From contig NZ_MKKE01000014.1 in assembly GCF_001942305.1 (NCBI RefSeq), forward strand, positions 1-64,000: DNA of 64,000 nucleotides, read 5' to 3'. The stretch comes from Saccharomonospora sp. CUA-673 (GTDB lineage Bacteria; Actinomycetota; Actinomycetes; Mycobacteriales; Pseudonocardiaceae). The notes beneath the pieces were generated by a model that saw nothing but the letters and a program-made list of their open reading frames with translations, searched no databases and had not been told where the DNA came from. Position 1 is the stretch's first letter. Each line of letters begins with the position of its first letter. Shown here piece after piece: positions 62,712-64,000 of the stretch. The position numbers were made by a program, and so were the translations under genes.

Positions 62712-62942
62712 GGGTGGCCTTCCCCTCGGACGTGACCGTGCGTGAACGCCTCCCAGGGTATGCCACCCGGACGGCCGTTTTCCGCCGCCCGGGGTTGGGG
62801 CAAGGATTCAGGTGTCGTCGATGAGCCGGCGGTCGTCCGGGGTGCACTCGTCGCGGTGGCAGTGGCGCGTTCGCGCGCGAACCCGAGTGAGCTGGAGGCA
62901 GCAACGAGCAGAGCGGGCCGGAGGTTCACCTAGGCTGAACGA

Positions 62943-63915
62943 GTGCGCGCAGTACTCGTCGTGAATCCGCAGGCCACCGCCACCTCCCAGGGCGGGCGTG
63001 ACGTCCTCGCACACGCCCTGGCGAGCCGCGTCAAGCTCGAGGTGGTGGAGACCGAGCATCGCGGGCACGCGATGACCGTGGCGCGCAAGGCCGCGCGCGG
63101 GGAGCTCGGCGACGTCGGTCTCGTGGTGGCACACGGCGGGGACGGCACGGTCAACGAGGTCGTCAACGGCCTCATGGCCGGCGCCGAACCGCCCGGTCGA
63201 CCGCGTCTCCGGTGGCTCGCGCGGTTCCGGTCTCACCGGCCGCACGCCGCCCGCGCCCGCGCTCGGCGTGGTGCCCGGCGGTTCGGCGAACGTCTTCGCG
63301 CGCGCACTCGGACTGCCCCGTGATCCGGTCGAGGCGACGCATCGCCTGTTGCACGCCGTCGAGACGGGCACGCGCCGCCGCGTCGGGCTCGGCAACGCCG
63401 ACGGACGGTGGTTCACCTTCAACGCGGGCCTCGGCTGGGACGCCGACGTCGTCGCGGGCGTCGACGCCAAACGCGGCAAGCGCGCCAGTCCCTCCCTCTA
63501 CGCCAGGACGGCCGTGTCGGCGTACCTGCGGCCGCCGAAGGGCAGGCCGGCGCTCACCGTCGAGGTCCCCGGCGAGGACTCGGCCGATACGCGCACGGTG
63601 TTCGTGTCCAACACCGACCCGTGGAGCTACCTGGGGTCGCGTCCGGTCCACCTCAACACCGGCTGCTCGTTCGACACCGGACTCGGCCTGTTCGCGCTTC
63701 GCACGATGGGCCTCGGCACCGTCGCCCGGCACCTGAACCAGGCCCTGCGCCGCGGCAAGCACCGCGGCCGCAACCTCGTACGCAGCGACGATCTGTCATT
63801 CGTCTGCGTGACGGCCGAAAAACCCGTACACTTTCAGGTCGACGGAGACCTGGTCGGAAGACGGACCAGGGTGGAGTTCCGGAGCGTCCCGCAGGCGCTC
63901 ACCGTCGCGGTATGA
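62943..63915 (+). CDS. Diacylglycerol/lipid kinase family protein (frame broken once)
   Basis: Phosphorylates diacylglycerol or a related lipid. The N-terminal part VLVVNPQATATSQGGRDVLA and the ATP site VVAHGGDGTVNEVVNGLM are in one frame, the rest (LGVVPGGSANVFARALGLPR, DGRWFTFNAGLGWDADVVAG, VQVDGD-like FQVDGDLVGRR) in another. They join near 63184 if two C are restored. Restored length is 324 residues. GTG 62943 follows GAGG within 10 bp. whiB1 is expected just beyond the window's end (from gene order elsewhere). Confidence 0.85.
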
Positions 63916-64000
63916 CTGATCGCGGGCGGTGAACAGCAGCAGCTGATCACCTCCGGCAAACCCGGTGTTGCCGCTCATCGACGCAGAGGCTCCACTCGCC

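Noticed and set aside
62742-62933. A possible small WhiB-like or regulatory gene between the membrane protein and DAG kinase
   Set aside because: Frames here are open on both strands, but none has the four-cysteine WhiB pattern. whiB1 is expected to the right of the window instead.

Overview
The window is about 64 kb of very GC-rich DNA from an actinobacterium. A member of the Pseudonocardiaceae or a close relative fits best. The evidence is a fused 2-oxoglutarate decarboxylase/dehydrogenase (kgd type), an accD1-accA1-fadE19-like leucine-degradation operon, a PucR-alanine dehydrogenase pair, a DUF222/HNH gene of the 13E12 type, and at the right end a histidine phosphatase / GNAT / membrane protein / diacylglycerol kinase block like the one beside whiB1 in mycobacteria. 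No rRNA, tRNA or CRISPR array was seen.

Layout. 1-34.9 kb is host chromosome: HNH gene, PhaC-like hydrolase and methionine aminopeptidase; the acyl-CoA dehydrogenase/biotin carboxylase/carboxyltransferase operon with a TetR regulator and three matching operator palindromes; SGNH esterase; VOC protein; PucR regulator and ald; an ABC-2 type transporter; a 1271-residue fused ABC exporter; kgd; a secreted subtilase; an osmoprotectant ABC operon; a BpsA-like aminopropyltransferase; malic enzyme; RmlC-like epimerase; cholesterol oxidase. 35.17-60.79 kb is a compact 25.6 kb siphovirus-type prophage inserted by a serine integrase into a DUF4442 (hotdog thioesterase-like) gene. The two gene halves lie at the ends and share a 13 bp core. 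60.8-64 kb returns to chromosome.

The prophage reads left to right: integrase, repressor and divergent Cro-like gene over an operator region, small zinc proteins, C5-cytosine methyltransferase, YqaJ recombinase, replication protein with internal dyads, Holliday junction resolvase, HNH nuclease, terminases, one 994-codon frame holding portal + protease + capsid, head-tail connectors, tail chaperones, a short tape measure, tail tip genes, endolysin and holin. At the right end is a separate module with a GntR/UTRA (KorSA-like) regulator and small genes on the opposite strand.

One caution affects the whole annotation. Seventeen reading-frame breaks occur in otherwise well-conserved genes of both host and prophage. 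All 17 can be explained by lost bases: 13 need one base restored, 4 need two restored (or one removed). This looks like systematic sequence error rather than 17 decayed genes, so these genes are annotated as full-length CDSs with the break stated.

The most unusual features are the stop-less portal-protease-capsid frame with internal ribosome sites, the prophage-split thioesterase gene that would be rejoined exactly on excision, a methyltransferase gene that also carries a second protein-like frame, and three operator sites that define a small TetR regulon.
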